64,000 nucleotides of DNA from the NCBI RefSeq assembly GCF_963678635.1, contig NC_087071.1, positions 20,209,613 to 20,273,612 on the forward strand. The letters run 5' to 3'. Positions 25,001 through 37,000 of the stretch are shown here, piece after piece. This DNA is from Symsagittifera roscoffensis. Lineage: Eukaryota; Xenacoelomorpha; Acoela; Convolutidae. Numbering within the stretch: position 1 is the first letter of the stretch; each line of letters starts with the position of its first letter. The notes beneath the pieces were generated by a model that was given only the letters and a program-made list of their open reading frames with translations, was not told the origin of the DNA and made no database searches. The position numbers were made by a program, and so were the translations under genes.

Positions 25001-28000
25001 TCGCGCCGCTTACGTCTTTTCCGAAGTCGCGCCCCGCCGCTAAAGTTTTTTCTTAAGTCGCGCCGCTTAAGTCTTTTCTCAAGTCGCGCCGCTTAAGTCT
25101 TTTCTTGAGTCGCGCCGCATAAGTCTTTTCTTAAGTCGCACAGCTTAAGTCTTTTCTTAAGTCGCGCCGCTTAAGTCTTTTCTTGAGTCGCGCCGCTTGA
25201 GTCTTTTCTTAAGTCGCGTCGCTTAAGTCTTTTCTTATGTCGCCCCGCTTAATTCTTTTCTTTAGTCGCGCCGCTGAGACTTTTTTTAAGTCGCGCCGCT
25301 TAAGTCCTTTCTTTAGTCGCGCGGCGTCGCTTAAGTATTTTCTGAAGTCGCGCCGCGCCGCTTTATTATTTTCTTAAGTCGCGCCGCAATGCTTAAGTAT
25401 TTTCTTAAGTCTTGCCGCTCAAGTCTTTTCTTAAGTCGCGCCGCGCCGCGCCGCTTAAGTCTTTATTAAGTCGCGCCGCTTTAGCCTTTTCCTAAGTCGC
25501 TCCGCGCCGCTTAAATATTTTCTAAAGTCGCGCCGCGCCGCTAAAGTCTTTTCTTAAGTCGCGGCGCGCTGCTTAAGTCTTTTCTTGAAACGCGCCGCAA
25601 CGCTTAAGTTTTTTCATAAGTAGCGCTGATTAAGCCTTTTCTTAAGTCGCACCGCTTAAGTCTTTTCTCAAGTCGCGCCGCTTAAGTTTTTTCTTAAGTC
25701 GCACCGTTTAAGTCTTTTGTTAAGTCGTGCCGCTTAGGTCTTTTCTTATGTCGTGCCGCTTAAGTCTTTTCTTAAGTCGCGCCGCTTAAGTTTTTTCTGA
25801 AGTCGTGCTGCGCCGCTTAAGTCTTTTCTTACGTCGCGCCGCGGCGCTTAAGTATTTTCTTATGTCGCGCCGCTTAAGTCTTTTCTTAAGTCGCACCGTT
25901 TAAGTCTTTTGTTAAGTCGTGCCGCTTAGGTCTTTTCTTATGTCGTGCCGCTTAAGTCTTTTCTTAAGTCGCGCCGCTTAAGTTTTTTCTGAAGTCGCGC
26001 TGCGCCGCTTAAGTCTTTTCTTAAGTCGCACCGTTTAAGTCTTTTGTTAAGTCGTGCCGCTTAGGTCTTTTCTTAAGTCGCGCCGCTTAAGCCTTTTCTT
26101 AAGTCGCGCCGCTTAAGTCTTTTCTTAAGTCGCGCCGCGGCGCTTAAGTATTTTCTCAAGTCGAGCCACTTAAGTCATTTTTTAAGTCGCGCCGTCTAAG
26201 TCCTTTCTTATTTCGCACCTTTTGATTCTTTTCTTAAGTCGCGCCGCTTAAGTCTTTTCTTAAGTCATGCCGCTTAAGTCTTTTTTTTAAGTCGCGCCGC
26301 TTAAGCCTTTTCTTAAGTCGCGCCACTTAAGTCTTTTCTTAAGTCGCGCCGCTTAAATCTTTTCTTAAGTCGCACCGTTTAAGTCCTTTGTTAAGTCGTG
26401 CCGCTTAGGTCCTTTCTTATGTCGTGCCGCTTAAGTCTTTTCTTAAGTCGCGCCGCTTAAGTTTTTTCTAAAGTCGCGCTGCGCCGCTTAATTCTTTTCT
26501 TAAGTCGCGCCGCGGCGCTTAAGTATTTTCTCAAGTCGCGCCACTTAAGTCTTTTTTTAAGTCGCGTCGTCTAAGTCCTTTCTTATTTCGCAGCTTTTGA
26601 GTCTTTTCTTAAGTCGCGCCGCTTAAGTCTTTTCTTAAGTCGCACCGTTTAAGTCTTTTGTTAAGTCGCGCCGCTTAAGTTTTTTTTGAAGTTGCGCTGC
26701 GCCGCTTAAGTCTTTTCTTAAGTGGCACCGTTTAAGTCTTTTGTTAATTCGTGCCGCTTAGGTCTTTTCTTATGTCGTGCCGCTTAAGTCTTTTCTTAAG
26801 TCGTGCCGCTTAAGTTTTTTCTGAAGTCGCGCTGCGCCGCTTAAGTCTTTTCTTAAGTCGCGCCGCGGCGCTTAAGTATTTTCTCACGTCGCGCAACTTA
26901 AGTCTTTTTTTAAGTCGCGCCGTCTAAGTCCTTTCTTATTTCGCACCTTTTGAGTCTTTTCTTAAGTCGCGCCGCTTAAGTCTTTTCTTAAGTCATGCCG
27001 CTTAAGTCTTTTCTTAAGTCGCGCCGCTTAAGCTTTTTCTTAAGTCGCGCCACTTAAATCTTTTCTTAAGTCGCGCCGCTTAAGCCTTTTCTTAAGTCGC
27101 GCCGCTTAAGATTTTTCTGAAGTCGCGCTGCGCCGCTTAAGTATTTTCTTAAGTCGCGCCGCGGCGCTTAAGTATTTTCTCAAGTCGCGCCACTTAAGTC
27201 TTTTTTTAAGTCACGCCGTCTAAGTCCTTTCTTATTTCGCACCTTTTGAGTCTTTTCTTAAGTCGCGCCGCTTAAGTCTTTTCTTAAGTCATGCCGCTTA
27301 CGTCTTTTCCGAAGTCGCGCCCCGCCGCTAAAGTTTTTTCTTAAGTCGCGCCGCTTAAGTCTTTTCTCAAGTCGCGCCGCTTAAGTCTTTTCTTAAGTCG
27401 CGCCGCATAAGTCTTTTCTTAAGTCGCACAGCTTAAGTCTTTTCTTAAGTCATGCCGCTTAAGTCTTTTCTTAAGTCGCGCCGCTTAAGCCTTTTCTTAA
27501 GTCGCGCCACTTAAGTCCTTTCTTAAGTCGCGCGGCGCCGCTTAAGTATTTTCTAAAGTCGCGCCGCGCCGTTTAGGTCTTCTCTTAAGTCACGCCGTTT
27601 AAGTATTTTCTGAAGTCGCGCCACTTAAGTCCTTTCTTAAGTCGCGCGGCGCCGCTTAAGTTTTTTCTAAAGTCGCGCCGCGCCGTTTTGGTCTTTTCTT
27701 AAGTCGCGCCGTTTAAGTATTTTCTGAAGTCGCGCCGTCTAAGTCCTTTCTTATTTCGCACCTTTTGAGTCTTTTCTTAAGTCGCGCCGTTTATGTATTT
27801 TCTGAAGTCGCGCCACTTAAGTCCTTTCTTAAGTCGCGCGGCGCCGCTTAAGTATTTTCTAAAGTCGCGCCGCGCCGTTTAGGTCTTTTCTCAAGTCGAG
27901 CCACTTAAGTCTTTTTTTAAGTCGCGCCGTCTAAGTCCTTTCTTATTTCGCACCTTTTGAGTCTTTTCTTAAGTCGCGCCGCTTAAGTCTTTTCTTAAGT

Positions 28001-31000
28001 CATGCCGCTTAAGTCTTTTCTTAAGTCGCGCCGCTTAAGCCTTTTTCTTAAGTCGCGCAACTTAAGTCCTTTCTTAAGTCGCGCGGCGCCGCTTAAGTAT
28101 TTTCTAAAGTCGCGCCGCGCCGTTTAGGTCTTCTCTTAAGTCACGCCGTTTAAGTATTTTCTGAAGTCGCGCCACTTAAGTCCTTTCTTAAGTCGCGCGG
28201 CGCCGCTTAAGCATTTTCTAAAGTCGCGCCGCGCCGTTTAGGTCTTTTCTTAAGTCGCGCCGTTTAATTATTTTCTGAAGTCGCGCCGCTTAAGTCCTTT
28301 CTTAAGTCGCGCGGCGCCGCTTAAGTGTTTTCTAAAGTCGCGCCGCGCCGCTTAAGTATTTTTTAAAGTCGCGCCGCAATGCTTAAGTATTTTCTTAAAT
28401 CGCGCCACGCCGCTAAAATCTTTTCTGAAGTCGCGCCGCGGCACTTAAGTCTTTTCTTATGTCTCGCCGCTTAAGTCTTTTCTCTAGTCGCGCAACTTAA
28501 GTCTTTTCTTAAGTAATGCCGCTTAAGTAATTTCTTAAGTCGCGCCGCGCCGCATAAGTCTTTTCTTAAGTCACGCCGCGCCGCTCAAGTGTTTTCTTAA
28601 GTCGCGACGCAACGCTTAAGTCTTTTTTTAAAGTCGCGCCGCGCCGCTAAAAATTTTTTAAAGTCGCGCCGCGCTGCTTAAATCTTTTATTAAGTCGCGC
28701 CGCGCCGCTTAAATTTATTGTTAAGTCGCGTCCTGCTGCTTAAGTCTTTCCTTAAGTCGCGCCGTGCCGCTTAAGTCTTTTCTTAAGTCGCGCCGCAACG
28801 CTTAAGTCTTTTTATAAGTCGCGCCGCTTAAGCCTTCTCTTAAGTCGCGCCGCTTAAGTTTTTTCTCAAGTGGCGCCGCTTAAGTCTTTTCTTAAGTCGC
28901 GCCGCTTAAGTCTTTTCTTAAGTCGCCCCGCTTAAATCTTTTCTTATTTTGCGCCGCTTAAGTCTTTTCTTATTTCGCGCCGCTTAAGTGTTTTCTTGAG
29001 TTGCGCGCTGAAGTCTTTTCTCAAGTCGCGCCGCTTAAGTCTTTTATTAAGTCGCGCCGCTTAACTCTTCTCTTAAGTTGCGCCGCCTAAGTCTCTTCTC
29101 AAGTTGCGCAAATTAAGTCTTTTTTTTAGTCGCGCCGCTTAAGTCTTTTATTAAGTCACGCCGCTTAAGTCTTTTTTTAAGTCGCGCCGCTTAAGCCTTT
29201 TCTGAAATCGCGCCGCTTAAGTCCTTTCTTAGGTCGCGCGGCGCCGCTTAAGTATTTTCTAAAGTCGCGCCGCGCCGCTTAAGTATTTTCTTAAGTCGCG
29301 CCGCAATGCTTAAGTCTTTTCTTAAGTCGCGCCACGCCGCTAAAGTCTTTTCTGAACTCGCGCCGCGGCACTTAAGTATTTTCTTATATCTCGCCGCTTA
29401 AGTCTTTTCTCAAGTCGCGCCACTTAAGTCTTTTCTTAAGTAATGCCGCTTAAGTAATTTTTTTAAGTCGCGCCGCGCCGCATAAGTTTTTTCTTAAGTC
29501 ACGCCGCGCCGCTTAAGTATTTTCTTAAATCCCGCCGCAACGCTTAAGCCTTTTTTTAGAGTCGCGCCGCGCCGCTAAAAAAAATTTTAAGTCGCGCCGC
29601 GCTGCTTAAATCTTTTCTTAAGTCGCGCTGCGCCGCGCTGCGCCGCGCCGCGCCGCGCCGCTTAAATTTTTTGTTAAGTTGCGTCCTGCTGCTTAAGCCT
29701 TCTCTTAAGTCGTACCGCTTAAGTTTTTTCTTAAGTCGCGCAGCTTAAGTCTCTTCTTAAGTCGCCCCGCTTAAGTATTTTCTTATTTCGCGCCGCTTAA
29801 GTCTTTTCTTATTTTGCGCCGCTTAAGTCTTTTCTTAAGTCGCGCCGGTTAAGTCTTTTCTTAAGTCGCGCCGCTTAAGCATTCTCTTAAGTCGCGCCGC
29901 TTAAGTCCTTTCTTAAGTCGCGCGGCGCCACTTAAGTTTTTTTCTAAAATCGCGCCGCGCCGCTTAAGTATTTTCTTAAGTCGCGCTGCAATGCTTAAGT
30001 CTTTTCTTAAGTCTTGTCGCTCAAATTTTTTCTTAAGTCGCGCCGCTCAAGCCTTTTCTTAAGTCGCGCCGCTTTCGCTTTTTCTTAAGTCGCGCCGCGC
30101 CGCTGAAGTATTTTCTAAAGTCGCGCCGCGTCGCTAAAACTTTTCTTAAAACGCGCCGCAACGCTTAAGTCTTTTCCTAACTCCTGCCGCGCCGCTTAAG
30201 TCTTTTCTCAAGTCGCGCCGCTTAAGTCCTTTCTTAGTTGCGCCGCTTAAGTCTTTTCTTAAGTCGCACCGCTTAAATCTTTTCTTAAGTCGTACCGCTT
30301 AAGTCTTTTCTCATGTCGTGCCCCTTAATAATTCTTTTCTTAAGTCGCACCGCTTAAATCTTTTCTTATTTCGCGCCGCTTAAGTCCTTTCTTAAGTCGC
30401 GCGGCGCCGCTTAAGTATTTTCTAAAGTCGCGCCGCGCCGCGCCGCTTAAGTATCTTCTTAAGTCGCAACGCAATGCTTAACTTTTTTCTTAAGTCGCGC
30501 CACGCCGCTAAAGTCTTTTCTGAAGTCGCGCCGCGGCACTTAAGTCTTTTCTTATGTCTCGCCGCTTAAGTTTTTTTTCAAGTCGCGCCACTTAAGTCTT
30601 TTCTTAAGTAATGCCGCTTAAGTAATTTCTTAAGTCGCGCCGCGCCGCATAAGTCTTTTCTGAAGTCACGCCGCGCCGCTTAAGTGTTTTCTTAAGTCGC
30701 GCCGCAACGCTTAATTCTTTTTTTAAAGTCGCTCTGCGCCGCTACAGTTTTTTATTAAGTCGCGCCGCGCTGCTTAAATCTTTTCTTAAGTCGCGCTGCG
30801 CCGCGCCGCTTAAATTTTTTGTTAAGTCGCGTCCTGCCGCTTAAGTCTTTTCTTAAGTCGCGTCCTGCCGCTTAAGTTTTTTCTTAAGTCGCGTCCTGCC
30901 GCTTAAGTCTTTTCTTAAGTCGCGCCGCAACGCTTAAGTCTTTTCATAAGTCACGCCGCTTAAGCCTTCTCTTAAGTCGCGCCGCTTAATTTTTTTCCTA

Positions 31001-34000
31001 AGTCGCCCCGCTTAAGTCTTTTCTTATTTCGCGCCGCTTAAGTATTTACTTAAGTCGCCCCGCTTAAGTCTTTTCTTATTTCGCGCCGCTTAAGTGTTTT
31101 CTCAAGTGTTGCCGCTTAAAACTTTTCTTAAGTGGCGCCGCTTAAGTCTTTTCTTAAGTCGCGCCGCTTAATTTTTTTCCTAAGTCGCCCCGCTTAAGTC
31201 TTTTCTTATTTCGCGCCGCTTAAGTCTTTTCTTATTTCGCGCCGCTTAAGTGTTTTCTTGAGTTGCGTCGCTTAAGTTTTTTCTCAAATCGCGACGCTTA
31301 AGTCTTTTATTAAGTCGCGCTGCTTAAGTCTTTTCTTAAGTCGCACCGCTTAAGTCTTTTCTTATTTCGTGCCGCTTAAATCTTCTCTTAATTTGCGCCG
31401 CCTAAGTCTCTTCTCAAGTCGCGCAAATTAGGTCTTTTTTTTCAAATCGCGCCGCTTAAGTCCTTTCTTAGTTGCGCCGCTTAAGTCTTTTCTTAAGTCG
31501 CGCCGCTTAAATCTTTTCTTAAGTCGTACCGCTTAAGTCTTTTCTCATGTCGTGCCCCTTAATAATTCTTTTCTTAAGTCGCACCGCTTAAATCTTTTCT
31601 TATTTCGCGCCGCTTAAGTCCTTTCTTAAGTCGCGCGGCGCCGCTTAAGTATTTTCTAAAGTTGCGCCGCGCCGCTTAAGTGTTTTCTTAAGTCGCGCCG
31701 CAATGCTTAACTTTTTTCTTAAGTCGCGCCACGCCGCTAAAGTCTTTTCTGAAGTCGCGCCGCGGCACTTAAGTCTTTTCTTATGTCTCGCCGCTTAAGT
31801 TTTTTCTCAAGTCGCGCCACTTAAGTCTTTTCGTAAGTAATGCCGCTTAAGTAATTTCTTAAGTCGCGCCGCGCCGCATAAGTCTTTTCTGAAGTCACGC
31901 CGCGCCGCTTAAGATTTTTCTTAAGTCGCGCCGCAACGCTTAATTCTTTTTTTAAAGTCGCGCCGCGCCGCTACAGTTTTTTATTAAGTCGCGCCGCGCT
32001 GCTTAAATCTTTTCTTAAGTCGCGCTGCGCCGCGCCGCTTAAATTTTTTGTTAAGTCGCGTCCTGCCGCTTAAGTCTTTTCTTAGTCGCGTCCTGCCGCT
32101 TAAGTCTTTTCTTAAGTCGCGCCGCAACGCTTAAGTCTTTTCATAAGTCACGCCGCTTAAGCCTTCTCTTAAGTCGCGCCGCTTAAATCTTTTCTTAAGT
32201 CGTACCGCTTAAGTCTTTTCTCATGTCGTGCCCCTTAATAATTCTTTTCTTAAGTCGCACCGCTTAAATCTTTTCTTATTTCGCGCCGCTTAAGTCCTTT
32301 CTTAAGTCGCGCGGCGCCGCTTAAGTATTTTCTAAAGTCGCGCCGCGCCGCTTAAGTATTTTCTTAAGTCGCGCCGCAATGCTTAAGTTTTTTCTTAAGT
32401 CGCGCCACGCCGCTAAAGTCTTTTCTGAAGTCGCGCCGCGGCACTTAACTCTTTTCTTATGTCTCGCCGCTTAAATTTTTTCTCAAGTCGCGCCACTTAA
32501 GTCTTTTCTTAAGTAATGCCGCTTAAGTAATTTCTTAAGTCGCGCCGCGCCGCATAAGTCTTTTCTGAAGTCACGCCGCGCCGCTTAAGATTTTTCTTAA
32601 GTCGCGCCGCAACGCTTAATTCTTTTTTTAAAGTCGCGCCGCGCCGCTACAGTTTTCTATTAAGTCGCGCCGCGCTGCTTAAATCTTTTCTTAAGTCGCG
32701 CCGCAATGCTTAAGTTTTTTCTTAAGTCGCGCCACGCCGCTAAAGTCTTTTCTGAAGTCGCGCCGCGGCACTTAAGTCTTTTCTTATGTCTCGCCGCTTA
32801 AGTTTTTTCTCAAGTCGCGCCACTTAAGTCTTTTCTTAAGTAATGCCGCTTAAGTAATTTCTTAAGTCGCGCCGCGCCGCATAAGTCTTTTCTGAAGTCA
32901 CGCCGCGCCGCTTAAGATTTTTCTTAAGTCGCGCCGCAACGCTTAATTCTTTTTTTAAAGTCGCGCCGCGCCGCTACAGTTTTTTATTAAGTCGCGCCGC
33001 GCTGCTTAAATCTTTTCTTAAGTCGCGCTGCGCCGCGCCGCTTAAATTTTTTGTTAAGTCGCGTCCTGCCGCTTAAGTCTTTTCTTAAGTCTCGTCCTGC
33101 CGCTTAAGTCTTTTCTTAAGTCGCGTCCTGCCGCTTAAGTCTTTTCTTAAGTCGCGCCGCAACGCTTAAGTCTTTTCATAAGTCACGCCGCTTAAGCCTT
33201 CTCTTAAGTCGCGCCGCTTAAGTCTTTTCTCAAGTGGCGCCGCTTAAGTCTTTTCTTAAGTCGCGCTGCTTAATTGTTTTCCTAAGTCGCCCCGCTTAAG
33301 TCTTTTCTTATTTCGCGCCGCTTAAGCCTTTCTTATTTCGCGCCGCTTAAGTGTTTTCTTGAGTTGCGCCGCTTAAGTTTTTTCTCAAGTCGCGACGCTT
33401 AAGTCTTTTATTAAGTCGCGCTGCTTAAGTCTTTTCTTAAGTCGCACCGCTTAAGACTTTTCTTATTTCGTGCCGCTTAAGTCTTCTCTTAATTTGCGCC
33501 GCCTAAGTCTCTTCTCAAGTCGCGCAAATTAAGTCTTTTTTTTCAAATCGCGCCGCTTAAGTCTTTTCTTAAGTCGCGCCGCTTAAGTATTTTCTTAAGT
33601 CGCGCCGGTTAAGTCTTTTCTTAAGTCGCGCCGCTTAAGCATTTTCTTAAGTCGCGCCGCTTAAGTCCTTTCTTAAGTCGCGCGGCGCCGCTTAATTTAT
33701 TTCAAAAATCGCGCTGCGCCGCTTAAGTATTTTCTTAAGTCGCGCCGCAATGCTTAAGTCTTTTCTTAAGTCTTGCCGCTCAAGTCTTTTCTTAAGTCGC
33801 GCCGCGCCGCTCAAATCTTTTGTTAAGTCGCGTCGCGCCGCGCCGCTCAAGCCTTTTCTTAAGTCGCGCCGCGCCGCTGAAGTATTTTCTAAAGTCGCGC
33901 CGCGCCATGAAAACCTTTTCTTAAAACGCGCCGCAACGCTTAAGTCTTTTCCTAACTCGCGCCGCGCCGCTTAAGTCTTTTCTCAAGTCGCGCCGCTTAA

Positions 34001-37000
34001 GTCCTTTCTTAGTTGCGCCGCTTAAGTCTTTTCTTAAGTCGCACCGCTTAAATCTTTTCTTAAGTCGTACCGCTTAAGTCTTTTCTCATGTCGTGCCCCG
34101 TAAGTTTTTTCTTAAGTCGCGCCGCTTAAGTCTTTTCTTAAGTCGCGCTCCTTAATAATTCTTTTCTTAAGTCGCACCGCTTAAATCTTTTCTTATTTTG
34201 CGCCGCTTATTCTTTTCTCAAGTGGCGCCGCTTAAGTATTTTCTTAAGTCGCGCCGCTTAAGTCTTTTCTTAAGTCGTCCTGCTTAAGTCTTTTCTTATT
34301 TCGCGCCGCTTAAGTCATTTCTTATTTCGCGCCGCTTAAGTTTTTTCTTAAGTCGCGCCGCTTAAATCTTTTCTTAAGTCGCGCCCCTTAATAATTCTTT
34401 TCTTAAGTCGCACCGCTTAAATCTTTTCTTATTTTGCGCCGCTTAAGTCTTTTCTCAAGTGGCGCCGCTTAAGTCTTTTCTTAAGTCGCGCCGCTTAAGT
34501 CTTTTCTTAAGTCGCCCTGCTTAAGTCTTTTCTTATTTCGCGCCGCTTAAGTCTTTTATTAAGTCGCGCCGCTTAAGTCTTTTCTTAAGTCGCACCGCTT
34601 AAGTCTTTTCTTATTTCGCGCCGCTTAAGTCTTCTCTTAAGTTGCGCCGCCCAAGTCTCTTCTCAAGTTGCGCAAATTAAGTATTTTTTTTTTCAAGTCG
34701 CGCCGCTTAAGTCTTTTCTTAAGTCGCGCCGCTTAAGTATTTTCTTAAGTCGCGTCGGTTAAGTCTTTTCTTAAGTCGCGCCGCTTAAGCATTTTCTTAA
34801 GTCGCTCCGCTTAAGTCCTTTCTTAAGTCGCGTGGCGCCGCTTGATTTATTTCTAAAATCGCGCCGCGCCGCTTAAGTATTTTCTTAAGTCGCGCCGCAA
34901 AGCTTAAGTCTTTTCTGAAGTCTTGCCGCTCAAGTCTTTTCTTAAGTCGCGCGCGCCGCTCAAGTCTTTTCTTAAGTCGCATCGCGCCGCGCCGCTCAAG
35001 CCTTTTCTTAAGTCGCGCCGCTTTAGCTTTTTCTTAAGTCGCGCTGCGCCGCTGAAGTATTTTCTCAAGTCGCGCCGCGCCGCTAAAACCTTTTCTTAAA
35101 ACGCGCCGCAACGCTTAAGTCTTTTCCTAACTCGCGCCGCGCCGCTTAAGTCTTTTCTTAAGTCGCGCCGCTTAAATCTTTTCTTAGTTGCGCCGCTTAA
35201 GTCTTTTCTTAAGTCGCACCGCTTAAATCTTTTCTTAAGTCGTACCGCTGAAGTCTTTTTTCATGTCGTGCCCATTAAGTTTTTTCTTAAGTCGCGCCGA
35301 TTAAGTCTTTTCTTAAGTCGCGCCCCTTAATAATTCTTTTCTTAAGTCGCACCGCTTAAACCTTTTCTTATTTCGCGCCGCTTAAGTATTTTCTTAAGTT
35401 GCGCCCTTAAGTCTTTTCTCAAGTGGCGCCGCTTAAGTCTTTTCTCAAGTCGCACCGCTTAAGTCTTTTCTTAGGTCACGCCGCGGCGCTTAGTTCTTTT
35501 ATGAAGCGGTTTATTCTCAGTCGCGCCGGTTCGAAATTGAAAAATTTCAGTCGCGCCGGTAGCGCTATTACCTTAGGTCGCGCCGGTTCCAACGGTGTTT
35601 TGATTCGCGCCGGTCGTGGTGCTTTTTTTTTAGTCGCGCCGTTCTTCAGTTGCCAAGTTTTGGTCGCGCCGGTCTGGAGTTGCCAATTTAAAGTCGCGCC
35701 GGTGTAGAATTGCCAAATTTGAGTCGCGCCGGTCTTTGCTGAAGTCGCGGACCTCGACACGGGTACCTAATTTCTTCCTTTTAATTAAAAAAGACTGTTT
35801 TTATAACGACTCCGGCTAAAAAAAGATCAGCTAAGAGATATCGGCCAAAAGATTTTAGCATGATGATTCTAAAATAATCCTTTTTTTTATATGTGCAAAT
35901 CACATCAAGGTCACATCTAGAGGCGAATCGACTTTAGAATAATTTTTGACGCTCGTATCTCGTTCAGATTGCTTTCCGACCAAAGGGCTTCCTAGATGTT
36001 AAAAAATTTTCTATGACGCGAGGATGAAAAAACAGAGCAAAATTTATGGATAGCACTGAAATAGTATAACAACGAAAAAACCATTGGGTTATAGATGAGA
36101 ACTAAAACAATTTTTTGAGCTTTGGGACCCTGCTTCAGTGAAACTTATAGCTCATCTTCGCCTTTGTGTTTTTTTTTTGTGAATACAACGTATTAGAACT
36201 ACTGAAATATCACATGATAGAACTGATCAGCTGTTTAAAATTTTGATTTTTTTCATCTCTAAAAAAATGATTTAGAGGGACTTCCATTACTAATGTCACA
36301 CAGAAACAAAGCTGCTTTCGACATGTTACCCGACTTGGCGAGGAACTTTGTATTCGGGTTTGTTTTTCTTTTCGTTTTCCACGTTAAATCAGGTGCCACA
36401 AATAATCATTGGATGGGTTGAGAGATATATCATGTTTAAACCCTTTCAGTCGTGATGCGTACAATTTTTGAAATTTTCAAAAGAAATTCCTAGCTTCGAG
36501 AAAAACCAGTTTGAAATCTTTGGTTTTTCGTTTAATTTTGACTAAATAAAGTGTAGATAATTTGTTAAATTACTTATTTAGACTGAACATTTTTTTTTCT
36601 TAAATTTTTAAACGGTTTTGAAAATTTGGCAAAAAAAAAACATTCTTAAAATTAGAAAAAAAATCGTTCGAAAAAATAGAAAAAAATTCGCATTTTTTAA
36701 AAGTTTTTTTTTCCTTTTTTTGTTATTCTTTTTTTTTTGCAGACAACTCTTGTTGATGATGCCTAATTTACTAATTGTTTACGAGTGCTTATAGTTTTCT
36801 TATCACACCACGCTCAAAAAACGACGCCGATTTGTCGAACTTAAAAACTTGAAGAACTTTTATTTGTAGTTATTATGTATATGGTCAGAACGTTTTGTGC
36901 TACTTGCACAGCAACTGGCTATCCTAGTCTTTATCTTGTTTTTCCCGAGTAAACTTCAATGTGTTAGGAAGTTTTGTATTAGGTGAATGGGAATTTAATA

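Larger units (their letters stand above)
9799..35763 (+). repeat. 26-kb TIR-bounded CpG-rich minisatellite element
   Basis: One uninterrupted head-to-tail array. The base unit is 26 bp: a T-rich half AAGTCTTTTCTT followed by AAGTCGCGCCGCTT. Many units carry one or more extra GCGCC pentamers, giving 31 or 36 bp. From length alone there are on the order of 900 units (not counted). The array starts after a unique leader (about 9821-9880, containing TTTTCAGACTGG) and ends in diverged units (35476-35740). The outer ends are 22-bp inverted repeats, 9799-9820 and 35742-35763, beginning CCCGGGTCGAGG on the left and, read inward, CCCGTGTCGAGG on the right; they differ at one base, with TA outside each. 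All units have the same orientation. 26 and 31 are not multiples of 3, so no reading frame persists. It lies within dynein intron 1 and upstream of the Rab gene. Confidence 0.95.

Noticed and set aside
35476-35741. CRISPR-like repeat-spacer pattern at the array edge
   Set aside because: Eukaryotic context, 11-bp core too short, imperfect repeats and no cas genes; better explained as diverged satellite units.
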